A program made the translations under genes and the position numbers. A stretch of 64,000 nucleotides of DNA from Marasmius tenuissimus (Eukaryota > Basidiomycota > Agaricomycetes > Agaricales > Marasmiaceae): positions 682,001 to 746,000 of the forward strand of contig JAQOTA010000071.1 of assembly GCA_029532415.1 (NCBI GenBank), given 5' to 3'. Positions 49,055 to 62,679 of the stretch are shown piece by piece (the stretch's first letter is position 1; the number at the start of each line of letters is the position of its first letter). Below the pieces are notes generated by a model. The model searched no databases. It was given only the letters and a program-made list of their open reading frames with translations, and was not told the DNA's origin.

Positions 49055-49423
49055 CACGGCCAAACCTATATCATGTTGGTGACATGTGTCCTTCACTTTG
49101 TTACGGACGTGTTGCCGTGACATGGTGACAACATTTTCACCATGTTGTCACCACATGGGCGATCCAATGTGCTGAACAGGCCTCAAGGCCTCAGCTGTCA
49201 CGTCGCGTAAGGGGAATGTCACAGCTGTGACCTAAAGGTTGTGCTCGTCATCGTCATCGTCGTTGTTGTTGTCGTCGTCGTCGCCGCCGCTCAACACTGG
49301 TCATTCCTAAATTTTCGGTCTGCCTGTATGTTTAACAGAAAATAGCATTCATACTAGTAAAAAATACATGAAAAGCAGTATGATAATAGTATTGTACTAG
49401 AAAAAACCTACAAAATAAATCCC
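49055..49423 (+). repeat. left terminal inverted repeat
   Basis: About 369 bases. Trinucleotide tract (TCG/TTG) near 49247-49289. Nested palindrome arms at 49123-49134 and 49142-49153. Confidence 0.85.
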
Positions 49424-49757
49424 AGAAAGTGGATTGGGAGTGAACGTTGAAAAGAAAGGACAAGTCAGAAGCGCCCAACAGTTCAAGCGAAGTTCAACAA
49501 TGACCAAAGAGACTCAAACATCACGACGCCTCCATGCGAGTCACGGCTCCCGGCCTGCTTGCTTTCCAACCTCCATGTTCGCGTGGAGGCCGGACTCAGC
49601 AAAAATTCTCCAAGGCTCTTTCACCACCTTAAGGTAAGTTCCCGCTACACTACTTGTCTTAACTCTGTTGCTGATGAGCTTGCTTGTAGTGTCGCGCTCT
49701 GCATCACTCGACATTGAGGAGGGCTGGTGGATTGTGGGTCGGCGGGTGTGGGGGGGG

Positions 49758-50117
49758 GGGAATTTATTTTATAGGTTTTTCCAGTACAGTACTATTACCA
49801 TACCGCTTTTCATGTATTTTTTACTAGTATGAATGCTACTTTCTGTCAAAAATACAGGCAGACCGAAAATTTAGGGATGGCCAGTGTCGAGCGGCGGCGA
49901 CGGCGACGACGACGACGACAATGACGACGACGACGAGCACAACCTTTAGGTCACAGCTGTGACACTCCCCTTAAGCGACGTGACAGCTGAGGCCTGTTCA
50001 GCACATTGGTCGCCCATGTGGTGACAACATGGTGAAAATGTTGTCACCATGTCACGGCAACACGTCCGTAACAAAGTGAAGGACACATGTCACCAACATG
50101 ATGTAGGTCTGGCCGTG
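49758..50117 (-). repeat. right terminal inverted repeat
   Basis: About 360 bases, imperfect reverse complement of the left arm. Differences concentrate in the trinucleotide tract at 49892-49939. An 11-base G run (49750-49760) marks the inner edge. Confidence 0.85.
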
Positions 50118-53056
50118 TAAGTATATACACAGCGCGAAAAGAGAGAAAGCCTACGGACAAAACAGGTCTGGAAGGGCGGAGCTATCGATGGGGAGGTTGT
50201 ATCCGAGTCGTACAGTAGACCCACAGGAAAGAGGCCGCTACAGGAATGAATTCCGCACTTGGATATGATGGTCCTTGACGGACATCCCTACTTCTATGTT
50301 CGTTGTCGCTGAGAGTCCATTTTTGAGTCCATAAAGTTTTGGAAAGCTGGGTGAGAAGTAGGAATCGCTTGGAGAAGAGTCGTCGGAGTGAACGCTATGT
50401 GAGCCTCGACGAAGGCCAACATCTAGCGAATGGTACACCTCTCCGCGACATTTGGGCCCTGTAGGTGCCGAAGGCTTGATTTCGCAAGACTTGTCAACCG
50501 ATAAGTTATCCGAGGAACTGGAGTGAAAGACGGTCAACCCAAACTGAAGTCATCCTGAGCGACGCGGGAGCGTATCATTCAAGGGCTCAGTTTGCCGCTC
50601 GCGTTGGATTCAGCCCTACCCAATTGCTCGAGCATTCGGGTCGTGTGCTAGCTCGGCACCTTGCCCTCCCGAGCACCATGACCAGTTACCGCTCCGCTCA
50701 CAGCTTCTCCAAGTCCATTGTCACGTCTGCCATCTCCACCTAGAGTCCACCTCTTAGTGCTTTAGCCATGAGAGCAGGCCTCATTTCCCACAACACTGGG
50801 CCGTGGACATGCAACGAGCGGCGACGATAGATAAATTGTACGGGCCTTGTGCATGCTGAGCTGGCCATAAGAGAAGTAGTTGACAGAACCAAGAGCTAAC
50901 GCAAGGATGGTAAATGTTCTTCTGAATGTCTGACGTACGAAACGTGCGATGGGATGTAACTATAAACATTTTAGTCAGCAAATTATCACCTGTGGTCGTG
51001 TTGAAGATATTACACACCCAAACTTGAAGTCTCCAGCTTAGATTTACCCCCAGTCCCGAGTGGTCTACATAGAGGCTGACTCGCCAACTCGAAACCGAGT
51101 AGTGGATGTCGATAATCTCAAGAGAGCGATAGCAGATTTTCGGCCTGGGTTGTAAGCATGGCTGAGTGAGTCAATAGGGCAAATAGCTTAGATCTTAGAG
51201 AAAAGACGGGATCGGTCACCAATGAGTTTGTTCTTTGGCTAGAGGAACACGGATGGTGATGGTGGTGGTCCCGTGGAACGTTCCAACTTCTCACTGAGCG
51301 CTTACTATTAGCGAATCTCGTCATCTCATGTGATGTTACGGGAAGCGACGGACCGGTGACATTGTTTGTCCCTATTGTGAAATTGGCCTAACTTCATTGT
51401 CTCTTAGAGTAGCTAAACCTAAAGGTTCAGCAATAAATATTATATTATATGTTTTTGAGCAATACACTGATATACTATGTATCACGTGTACTCTGAGGGC
51501 GGAAAGACAACCAACTGTACGCTTTGGCTCCTATAAGCTCTTCTTCCACATCCACCACCTCGTTATATTCCTCTTCCATATCTCGGAGTGCTAACCTCCA
51601 CGCATCTCCCGGCTTGACAACCCCACTTTCTTGACGTGGTCTCAGCCTTCCCAGCCGGCTGCCGGATTCCGGAACAATTGAATTACTATACTGGATCAAC
51701 ACATGGAAGCCCGACAAGATAGTAGAAGGGGAGGCGCTGAGAGGTATACCGTGGTGGCCCGTAGGCCGTAGGGCTTGCACTGAAGGGTCATGGGGAGATA
51801 TGAGACGGTAATCGAGGCTGGCTCAAGGCTGGTTCTGGCATAGTGTGAGGTTGTGTTGAACTGGAACTTGGCTTTTGCCCGGCTCCGGTGCCACTAGTCT
51901 ACTTTGTAGCCATCAATAGCATTACTGTATTTACTTTGGAAATCACACTATATACCTACTATGACTTAGCTATAAATTTTGAGCTTGAGATTACAACGGC
52001 CTTGTTCGCGTCCCACAAGTCACGACTTAGCGCGTTCAACACATTGATCACGGGTCTCGAGACAATAATGAGGAAAAAAATGAAATAACAGTTGCGTGAC
52101 AGATAACAGAAATTACTGCGTGACATTTGACCGAGAACACCGACTTCCCATTTTGGGACGAGAATATCACGTGGCGGGGGGCGAAAAGTCGGCAACTCCG
52201 GTCCAGACGTAGTCGAGGGACCAGACGTCTGAGCATTTCATTTTCGCGACTCATTCTCTTTGCTTTCTCCTCTTCAAGAATGTGCAAAGTAACCGAAGTC
52301 AGTCTCGAGCTATGGGCTCACCGCAGAATACTTACAACTTGTATGAACCATTCTATCAACACGCCTGAGTGCCACTGTTTCCCCTACATACATCGGTTCC
52401 GAGTTTCAGTGCAGATCCATGCTATGCCCTCGTTCTTGAATGTAGATCTCGTTTTCTTGGTCGAAAGATAGGTGTACTAATTTCATTTACTCGAATGAGA
52501 TCGGTTTCCACTTTTTCCGACCTGAGAGCGATACCTGTTGGAACTTGACGTGTGTAACGCCCAAAAAGTCCTGGAGCGCCCTGGCAATCACCCCGTCCGC
52601 ATCATCCTCGACCCCCCAAAGATCCGTGAATCAAGGATTTGATTGTGATGCCCCGGTTATTGGGCCTGTATAGGTGCTGAGCGCTGACGTTGGAGCTTGT
52701 CAATGCAGGGAGGTATTTTGAGTGTTCACCGTGTAGAAAGCGTGTTGTGCTTTGCTTCCTCGAACTCTAGCTTTGAATGCTACTTCTACAGCAACTTTGA
52801 TTCTAGAACAACAATCACAGCCATTCGCAGCAGAGGGAGGGAGTGAGAACTGGAGACTGATCTGAAACGGGCAGTGGCACTCAAGGGCCGTCAGTCGAGC
52901 ACGTGGTGATTGTTAGCGAATCAAAGTCCGCCATTTCCAGCGACCCGACCCTCTGTTTCTTTCCTCTTTCTTTTTTGTTGCCAGCGCCAGCCTCGTTTAT
53001 TGTCTTTCTCTTCTCTCTGGGCTGGCTGTCCTTCTACCTCCTCCCTTTCCCCAGTC
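50118..53056. other. 2.9-kb gene-poor region upstream of casein kinase 1
   Basis: Only short frames without domains (for example 51475-51780 minus and 52127-52471 plus). It contains the second copy of the CACGTG block at 52148-52208. The last few hundred bases are pyrimidine-rich, as in a strong promoter/leader (52950-53050). Confidence 0.45.
52148..52208 (+). repeat. shared block with CACGTG, member 2
   Basis: Reads CCATTTTGGG, ATATCACGTGGCGGGGGG, CGAAAAGTC, then CCGGTCCAGAC, matching the reverse complement of 48821-48872 over about 50 bases with small gaps. Confidence 0.6.
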
Positions 53057-55459
53057 ATGACGACCCCACATGTAATCGCTTCCTCTTCCCCCCATCCCTC
53101 TCAATCCAGCACCTCGAATGGAATCGTTGGAAGTCACTACCGTGTAGGAAAGAAAATCGGCGAAGGGTCCTTTGGTGTCGTCTTCGAGGGTACGTATGTT
53201 TTTTGATCATGTTCTGGCTCAGCGCTCTGTTGCGTACCGGGTATCTCAACCCCCTCTGTGGGGAACCTTTGTCTTACACGGGTCGACTGGAAACGTAGCT
53301 CATACGCTCCCTCTATGGATGATGGCCCTATTTAACGAATGGGTCGAGTCGGGCGGGAGGGTATCTGGTTGTCGCTGGATTATGGGCCACCCAGTGATAG
53401 CTGACTGTCGACGCTGCGCAGCAATTCGATGTGGGCAGTAGATCTTCGGGCACTTACGCCAACATCATCCAATGATGGGCTTAGTTCTTTTGGATGATTT
53501 TTTCCTTTCTCATTTCTTCTAATTTTACTGCTTCTGGCCTGTATATTGATGCTAACTTTTCTTCGGTATGACAGGAACAAAAATGCTCTCCAACACACCA
53601 GTCGCCATCAAATTCGTACGTTCTTCATCATTGGACATGCGACTTGCATGATTCTTACTCCAGCATTTCTCTAGGAACCTCGCAAATCCGACGCCCCTCA
53701 GCTGAGAGATGAGTTTCGCTCGTACAGGACATTAAACGGCACACGTGAGTTCCCGTACTATTCCAGTAACGGTCTCTTCTAATCCTCTCTTCATATAGCC
53801 GGCGTTCCCCAGGTCCACCACTTTGGTCAAGAAGGCCTGCACAATGTTCTAGTGATAGATCTGTTGGGACCAAATTTGGAAGACCTCTTTGACATGTGTG
53901 GACGTAAATTCAGCATCAAGACCGTTTGTATGGCCGCGAAGCAAATGGTACGTTCTTTCCATTTCTGGTCCTCCTCGGCAGAGAGAAGCCCTCGCTTGCG
54001 CACTGTGTGTTCTGTCACCATACTGACCCCGCCGTATTTCAGGTCACCCGAGTACAAGCTATTCACGACAAGTCATTAATCTACCGTGACATAAAGCCTG
54101 ATAATTTCTTGATTGGTGTCCCGGCGAGCAAGAATGCCAACACCATACACATTATAGGTGCCGACCATCCCCCTCATTTTCCCGCATTTCATCCTGAATG
54201 TCTTTTCAGATTTCGGCATGGCTAAACACTACCGCGATCCTAAAACGAAAGTACACATTCCCTACCGAGAACGCAAATCCCTATCTGGAACAGCTCGTTA
54301 CATGTCAATCAACACACATCTGGGTCGCGAGCAGTCACGGCGTGATGATTTAGAATCCCTGGGACACGTCTTCATGTATTTCCTGAGAGGTGGACTACCA
54401 TGGCAGGGCTTGCGAGCAGCTACGAACAAGCAAAAGTATGAAAAGATTGGAGAGAAGAAGCAGACTACGCCGATCGCCGAACTATGCGAAGGTTTCCCTG
54501 GTCCGTGATTTTCTTCTAGGCTACCGCCCCACGCACTCAATCCACACGTCAACTAACTCATGAATGTCGTGCAGAGGAATTTGCTATCTATATGAATTAC
54601 GTCCGAAAGCTTGGCTTTGAGGAGACGCCCGACTACGACTTCTTACGGGAGCTTTTCACCAAGGTCCTCAAGACTTTAGACGAACCTGAGGATGGCGTAT
54701 TCGATTGGATGCTGCTGAACGGCGGGAAAGGTTGGGAAGCATCAAATGTGAGTAACAGCGGCGCCCCCAACAAGCGTGCGTGATCGCTGATTTTGATTTT
54801 TTTTTTCATATTAGACTTCCTCGAAAACCCTTGCGCAGGCACACGCCAACGCAGCATCATCGCCTCATGGACATCGAGAACATCGGCGTGAGCGCGAACA
54901 TGGAACCCGCCACCGCAGCTCCCGACAACAGCCTCAAGACCCCAATGGATCTGGTCTCGTTACCCCCGCAACTGCTCACGTCAAGGGCACCCGTCGGCCA
55001 ACCGCGGAACGAGGCGCTTCAAGTCGTGATCTCGCTACAAGCGTGCAACCTCTTGTCCCTAGTGCCCGTCGGCAGTCTCAACAACGAGAAGCAAACGCTG
55101 GTAGCGGTGTCAACTTGGCTACGCCCCACCCCTATGCGACTGCACCAAGTCCGAACGGGTATAGAACCTCGACAACGAACATTTATGGCCGTAACTCGCC
55201 CAACCCGGCCAATGGCATTGCAAACGGGAACGCGCATCCCAATGGCTCGGAGTCGTTCTTGTATGGACAGCCGGGCAAGGCTGGGACTAACTCTGGGGAT
55301 GTTACGACTGGCGGTACTGGAAACCGAGATATCCATGGAACCACGGGAGCAAGAGGGATGACCATGTACGACCAAATGGAGAGGGTTGGTGAGCAGGATG
55401 AGGATGGCCACGGACGAAGACGAGGAGGATTCTGGTCAGCGTTCTGCTGCCGAGGATAG
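53057..55459 (+). CDS. casein kinase 1, membrane-anchored Yck/Cki1 type
   Basis: Ser/Thr kinase of the CK1 family. [21 protein letters not shown] holds the glycine loop. The VAIKF lysine and [15 protein letters not shown] follow. [14 protein letters not shown] is the catalytic loop, [14 protein letters not shown] the DFG segment. The CK1-specific [18 protein letters not shown] replaces [22 protein letters not shown] and [17 protein letters not shown] complete the domain (about residues 25-315). The long disordered tail ends FWSAFCCRG, whose paired cysteines are palmitoylated in yeast Yck1/2, placing the kinase on the plasma membrane. About eight introns were seen. Intron 1 (53190-53574) is 385 nt, far longer than the others. 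ATG at 53057 is chosen because upstream residues look non-coding. Confidence 0.9.
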
Positions 55460-56171
55460 AGTTCACATATAGGACCGGGCTACCGCTGGTGGTAGCTCCT
55501 GTTATGCGTTCCTTTTTATGTTCCTACTTCATTGGGTGAGCATCCCTTGAACTCATGTCTTCGACACGATGCTAAAGCACCTTCCGAATACTAGATATCC
55601 ACGTAGTTCACGACTGGCACCATTCCTGCGACCTTAATAACGCATACCTCATTCGACCTCTATCTCGACGCTTAACGATCTCTCCCGTGTTCTTCTTGTT
55701 CATCTTCCCTGGTTCGGATCCCTTCATCTCATGTCTTCACGCTGTCGTTTCATTGCGTTCGCATTGTAAATTTCATTTCATGCAGACTCTTCTCACGCAC
55801 ATATGTCTCGTATCATACCCTTTGCTCCCCGTCCTAGTCTAAGTCAAGTCACTTCTTCGTCGTCCCGGGAACATTGGCTCGCTCCCTATTACCTTTTCAC
55901 TCTTTAACAGTGTATTATTTAGCGCCCCTAATTCTGCAGCATCGCATCGAGTCCCTAAACTATATATTCTTATATTCAGTTCTTCAACGTTCAAGCGTTC
56001 GAACAGGTACCTTGTGAGTGATAGCGTTGAATATCCGGGGGGCCCGTGTGAGGGGGCCATGTCCTTTTATGGTTATGTAACGAGAACCCCCGCACGAACC
56101 GCGCTCTTCCGCCCATCGCAGTCACAAATTTAGAACCAATTCTATCGTCCTATCTAATCCCAGCCAGAAAT
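55460..56171. other. intergenic region, nothing recognised
   Basis: Pyrimidine-rich stretches consistent with the promoter of the following gene. No supported ORF or RNA gene. Confidence 0.4.
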
Positions 56172-58796
<2,625 letters not shown>

Positions 58797-59787
58797 CGAC
58801 TATTCAGGTGTCGGTGTGCAGGTCTTACTGTGGTTCGTGAGTGAACGCGACAGAGATCAACGCAGGTATCATCGGAATTCAATATCACTGTACTGGTATA
58901 GAAGTGTAACATCACAGTACTCACCATGACCATCTGTTTTCGACCATTCCAGTCGTGCTCCAGCGAATATCCCTCCCCGCTCCGAGTCCACGACGAGCGC
59001 CTCAAGAAGTCACAACTGCGCATCCTCTTACTCAGACAGCCGCCAACCATACCATTGGAGGAATGCTAAATTTCACGGAGATGAGTATCGAATGATTTCT
59101 TTCGGATGAGTATTTTCGGTTCGGAGCTGTTCGGAAATCTCTAAATTTACTAGGGTCCAGAGTCCGATACAGCTTCGAACATCCGATTCACTATTCATTC
59201 AACTTCTGGGTTGTGCATCGCCTGTTTGCCGTCCCGACCCCACCAAGCGGGTGTACTAGAATCTCCGTCAATCCTCTTACTCTCCCGCAGGTGGTACGTG
59301 AACGGAGAATAGGATCAGCTACGTCTGGGTACCTTTGAGGTACTTTCTTCCGTCACCCCAGGTTCGCTTCGCGTACAGGCACCCTGAAACATTATTGAAA
59401 CTGTCGCCGTCACGTACGTATACTCAAAAAGTGGTATCATTTTGACCTTTGAGAAAAATGAGCCCATGACCTCCTCCTCGAGTGCATGGAAGCCCGACAG
59501 AGCAACATGAGTACTAGCTAGTCTCGGCCTCAGACTATTCAATACGAACGCCCAGTCTGCACTGGAATGGTAGTCCTGGAACGGCCGGAACGAGAGTGGC
59601 GATATCCCGGGACGCAACGTACTTAAAGGATCTTCCAAAAAAGGAAATGACGCGTCCCCGCAAGACCGTCAGACGACCCCAATATTCCCACCATTTAGCT
59701 TCGATATAAAGCTGGACTTGCCCTCGTCCAGTTTTCCTTCAACTTGACTTCCCAGTTCCATTCACAAAGGTCTTCATCTTTACCATC
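58797..59787. other. intergenic region
   Basis: An open frame at 59315-59638 on the minus strand has no domain and is not supported. TATAAA lies at 59705-59710, well placed for the next gene. Confidence 0.4.
59705..59710 (+). promoter_or_regulatory. TATA box
   Basis: TATAAA within GATATAAAGC, about 78 bases before the ATG at 59788. Confidence 0.45.
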
Positions 59788-60165
59788 ATGTCTTTCCTCC
59801 GTACTGCTCTCGTCCAGTCCCGCGCTATAAAATCTGTCAGCAGAGTCCCAGCAGCGACGCGCTCATTCCACTCGCCGTTCACTGTTCTCGGTGCTCCCCA
59901 GCCCACTACCGCCAACGTCTCCTACAGTGAGCAATCTACCCAGGACGTCTCCACCGCGTTTGGGAACGGTGTATACGTCGTCTCGCCCACCACAGGCGAA
60001 TTCCATCACGTCCCAACTGGCGCATTTTCTGCTGCTGTTCCCTACCCAGAAGCAGCGAACTCTACCCCCAGCCAGGGTCCTCGATTCAAATCCCAAAACT
60101 CTGCATTCGCACACCCTCTCAGTGCTAGGACCGCGGAAACCAAAGCCTGGAAGGCAAAGAACTAA
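59788..60165 (+). CDS. small protein with mitochondrial-type leader, unknown function
   Basis: A single-exon frame of 125 residues. The start MSFLRTALVQSRAIKSVSR is basic, hydroxylated and free of acids, followed by RSFHSPFTVLG, the typical form of a mitochondrial presequence with a cleavage region. The mature part (QPTTANVSYSEQ, NGVYVVSPTTGEFHHVPTGA) is polar with a short beta-like core and ends AETKAWKAKN. I do not know its function. Basidiomycetes have many such small leader-bearing proteins. A TATA box, a good ATG context and codon use support it as real. Confidence 0.65.
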   Translation: MSFLRTALVQSRAIKSVSRVPAATRSFHSPFTVLGAPQPTTANVSYSEQSTQDVSTAFGNGVYVVSPTTGEFHHVPTGAFSAAVPYPEAANSTPSQGPRFKSQNSAFAHPLSARTAETKAWKAKN

Positions 60166-62679
60166 ATTCCGAATAAAGTACGGAGTCGGGTGGTTGTTGT
60201 CATGTCGTGATGTTTTCTTGTTATGACCTTGGGAGTGAGTACGCTTTGCCTCTTCGCTGTCTCGAGCTACATACTGATCTTCCCTCTTCGTGCAGGTAAA
60301 GTATTGTATCATTATAGTGATTGATAGGTTAGGAAGAGACCCAGGTTGAGGTTGGGGGGTTGATGGATCGCTGTTTGTCTTTCCGCTCAAATTCCACTTT
60401 CGTTTCGACTTTCAGCTTGGCTTGCCATAATTGTGTACCAAAACAGACCCATAGAAGCTTCAAAAGTAATCAAAAATGCCTTTGCGCGTTTACGCATTAA
60501 CGATGAATACGATAGCACGTCTTTAGACGTAGTAATACCGAACTTCTTGCAGCCAAGGGCGTCTTGTGATATAGGTGGCCATGCACTTACTGGATTCTAA
60601 GCGGCCGTGGAAGTATCCCCTCTCCTACCTTGTCGCATTCGAATGAGAGCCGTAAGTATTACACCATCCTATCTTGGGATTTTCGAGCCCCTTCCAGGGT
60701 GGTTGAATGTACGGCCGTGAAGAAGCCACGGCCCACAAATCACCTCCCCGCATTCTGGGAAGTTTGTCCCCTGTGTGAAAGGTATCCACGGCACGAGGAA
60801 CAGCAATTTTGATTGAACGAAGGAATTCACACACCGAGCTTGATTTGTATCAACAGCCGGCTGGGATATTGACGTCGACAACTTTATTGCCCCGGACTTT
60901 AGTACTTGAATCTCGTCATCGAAGGTTCCGAGGTGGAGGCGGAGGAAAGTATATGACATCCCGCGGGCAGTGGCTTGGAAAAAACAGTATGTGGTCGGTG
61001 TCTAGACCTTCGTCAAACGTTCAACCGGGGCATACGATTCTCCTGTGGCTGATAGCTATTGAGAAAAGTGAGAAGAACGCGTTAGTTCTTATGAAAACAA
61101 TTTACTTGTAGGTGTGTAGGATAGAAAGTAGCTTACAAAAGCTTGACGGTAGAGGCTTGACCCGATGAAATCATTATATCTGCCCGCGCTAACATTCTCC
61201 GTAACCACTTGTATACAGGTTGAACTTGTTGAGTATTCTGAAGGTTCCACCGTGTAAGGGGATTGAGTCAGCGCTCCATCATAAAGCGGTCGTGGCTGTC
61301 GCCCACCGACGCTCCATCTTTGCAGCCAAAGCAAAAAGATGTATACCAGAGATTGGTCAATAGAGGTGACGACACGATGAGAGGAACGGCGGAGGGTCTG
61401 GTGTGCTAGATTCAAAAGGTTACCTTCGTCCAACGAGTGCACTGGCGAAGTCCACAGTTCGCACGACAACAACGTGCCCCATTGCGGCAAACCAGAACAT
61501 GTATATCTCAGTACCCAGATTGTACTGGTTTGAGCAATTAAGTACCAGTGCTTGGGATGGTGCGAAAAGCCGACTTGAGGACGAAGAGATAATTAAATAG
61601 ATTGGTCAAGGTCAAGTTGGCCAGAGGAGATGAGTACCGGTCCGAAATCCGGTTACTGTTTCATTGTTTCCCACGATGTCATCATGATTTTGAGGCACCC
61701 CTAGTTTCTCCAGTTTCCTCTTAGCGGCGATAGTTCTCGACCATTTCCACATATTATTCTGATGTGCATCCTCAGGAGTCCTCAGGTGCATACTCACAAC
61801 GGGAGAAAAGGTGCTGGCAACTGATAGATCATGTTTCCGAGAATGTCACTCAATCTGTGGCTGTTTGAGTTGTACTTCGGTGCGTTGCTGGTATGTCAAA
61901 AAGGGACGGACCAGCTGAACATCCTTCTCCAGTCACTTCCACAGCCTGATCTTCACGAGCTCCACTTTAGTCGAATATCTGACACGCATAAGCGTGCCAA
62001 CAGTTCAGAGTAACTTAAATACCGGCGTTCTCTCCAGGCTGATTATGAGCACTAGTAAAGTGCTCTCAACCACTCTAGGAGAAAGACTCGAGTATAGTCG
62101 AACGTCACATGCGTGCATGAGCAGGTAGTGTACGCGTCGTTACCTTAAAGTCTCCCTTTCAAGATTGAAACTCAAGTGATGCGCAGGACATGGCTTCTGG
62201 CTCCGAGTCAGATTCGACACGGCTCGCCAATACAGGCCGGAAAATGAGAAGTGCGTCTCACTATCTACCACCAAAGTTACAACCGGCAGGTGATCCGGGA
62301 TTACCTTCCGAAGTATCATCGACACTTCAATGACCTGTTGTGAACCTGCACTGAGCAGTCGCTTACGGCGGCCTGCAGATGGGCCGCTGTTCGAACAACT
62401 ATTGGTCAAGACAGGTCAAGACTAGTTATAGATCCTTATAGATCCTGACGCATAGCCCCGCCCCCGTAGATGATCGTAGGTCCATCGAAAAGCGCCGTCC
62501 TTAGTCCTCCTGGGTCCTCCCACGGAAGGATATCATTCCGGGGTATTTTCATCACGGGTCCCCACACTTTCCCCTCCCGGAACTTTACACACCCGTATAC
62601 CCGACCTCAATTTCCGCTGAAAGCTTTATATTTCGGGTGTGCGAGCCAGGCCTGGGATTTCATTTCTGGTATCTTCGCT
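60166..62679. other. 2.5-kb gene-poor region
   Basis: Open frames such as 60669-60959 and 61089-61490 (minus strand) have no domains and no partner exons that I could join. A diverged or decayed gene cannot be excluded. No tRNA or rRNA seen. TTTATATTT near 62625 probably serves the next gene. Confidence 0.4.

Larger units (their letters stand above)
49055..50117. mobile_element. foldback/MITE-like element with about 360-bp inverted termini
   Basis: Starts CACGGCCAAACCTATATCAT and ends with its imperfect complement ATGATGTAGGTCTGGCCGTG. The ends are flanked by TA on both sides (49053-49054 and 50118-50119), suggesting a Tc1/mariner-type TA duplication. AAGT (49050-49053 and 50119-50122) is an alternative 4-bp duplication. 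Each arm contains TGGTGACAACAT and ATGTTGTCACCA as a nested palindrome, a (TCG)n-type tract and an A/T-rich inner end. No transposase is present, so it is non-autonomous. The roughly 334-bp core has no recognised gene but contains a GTAAGT...TTGTAG intron-like segment. Confidence 0.85.

Noticed and set aside
51475..51780. Minus-strand frame of 101 codons
   Set aside because: No family, no intron context, and it lies in otherwise gene-free DNA.
59315..59638. Minus-strand frame of 107 codons beginning MEDPLSTLRPG
   Set aside because: Looks like chance; overlaps the promoter side of the next gene and has no recognisable feature.
61089..61490. Minus-strand frame of 133 codons
   Set aside because: I considered a transposase remnant but no catalytic motif or terminal repeats are visible.
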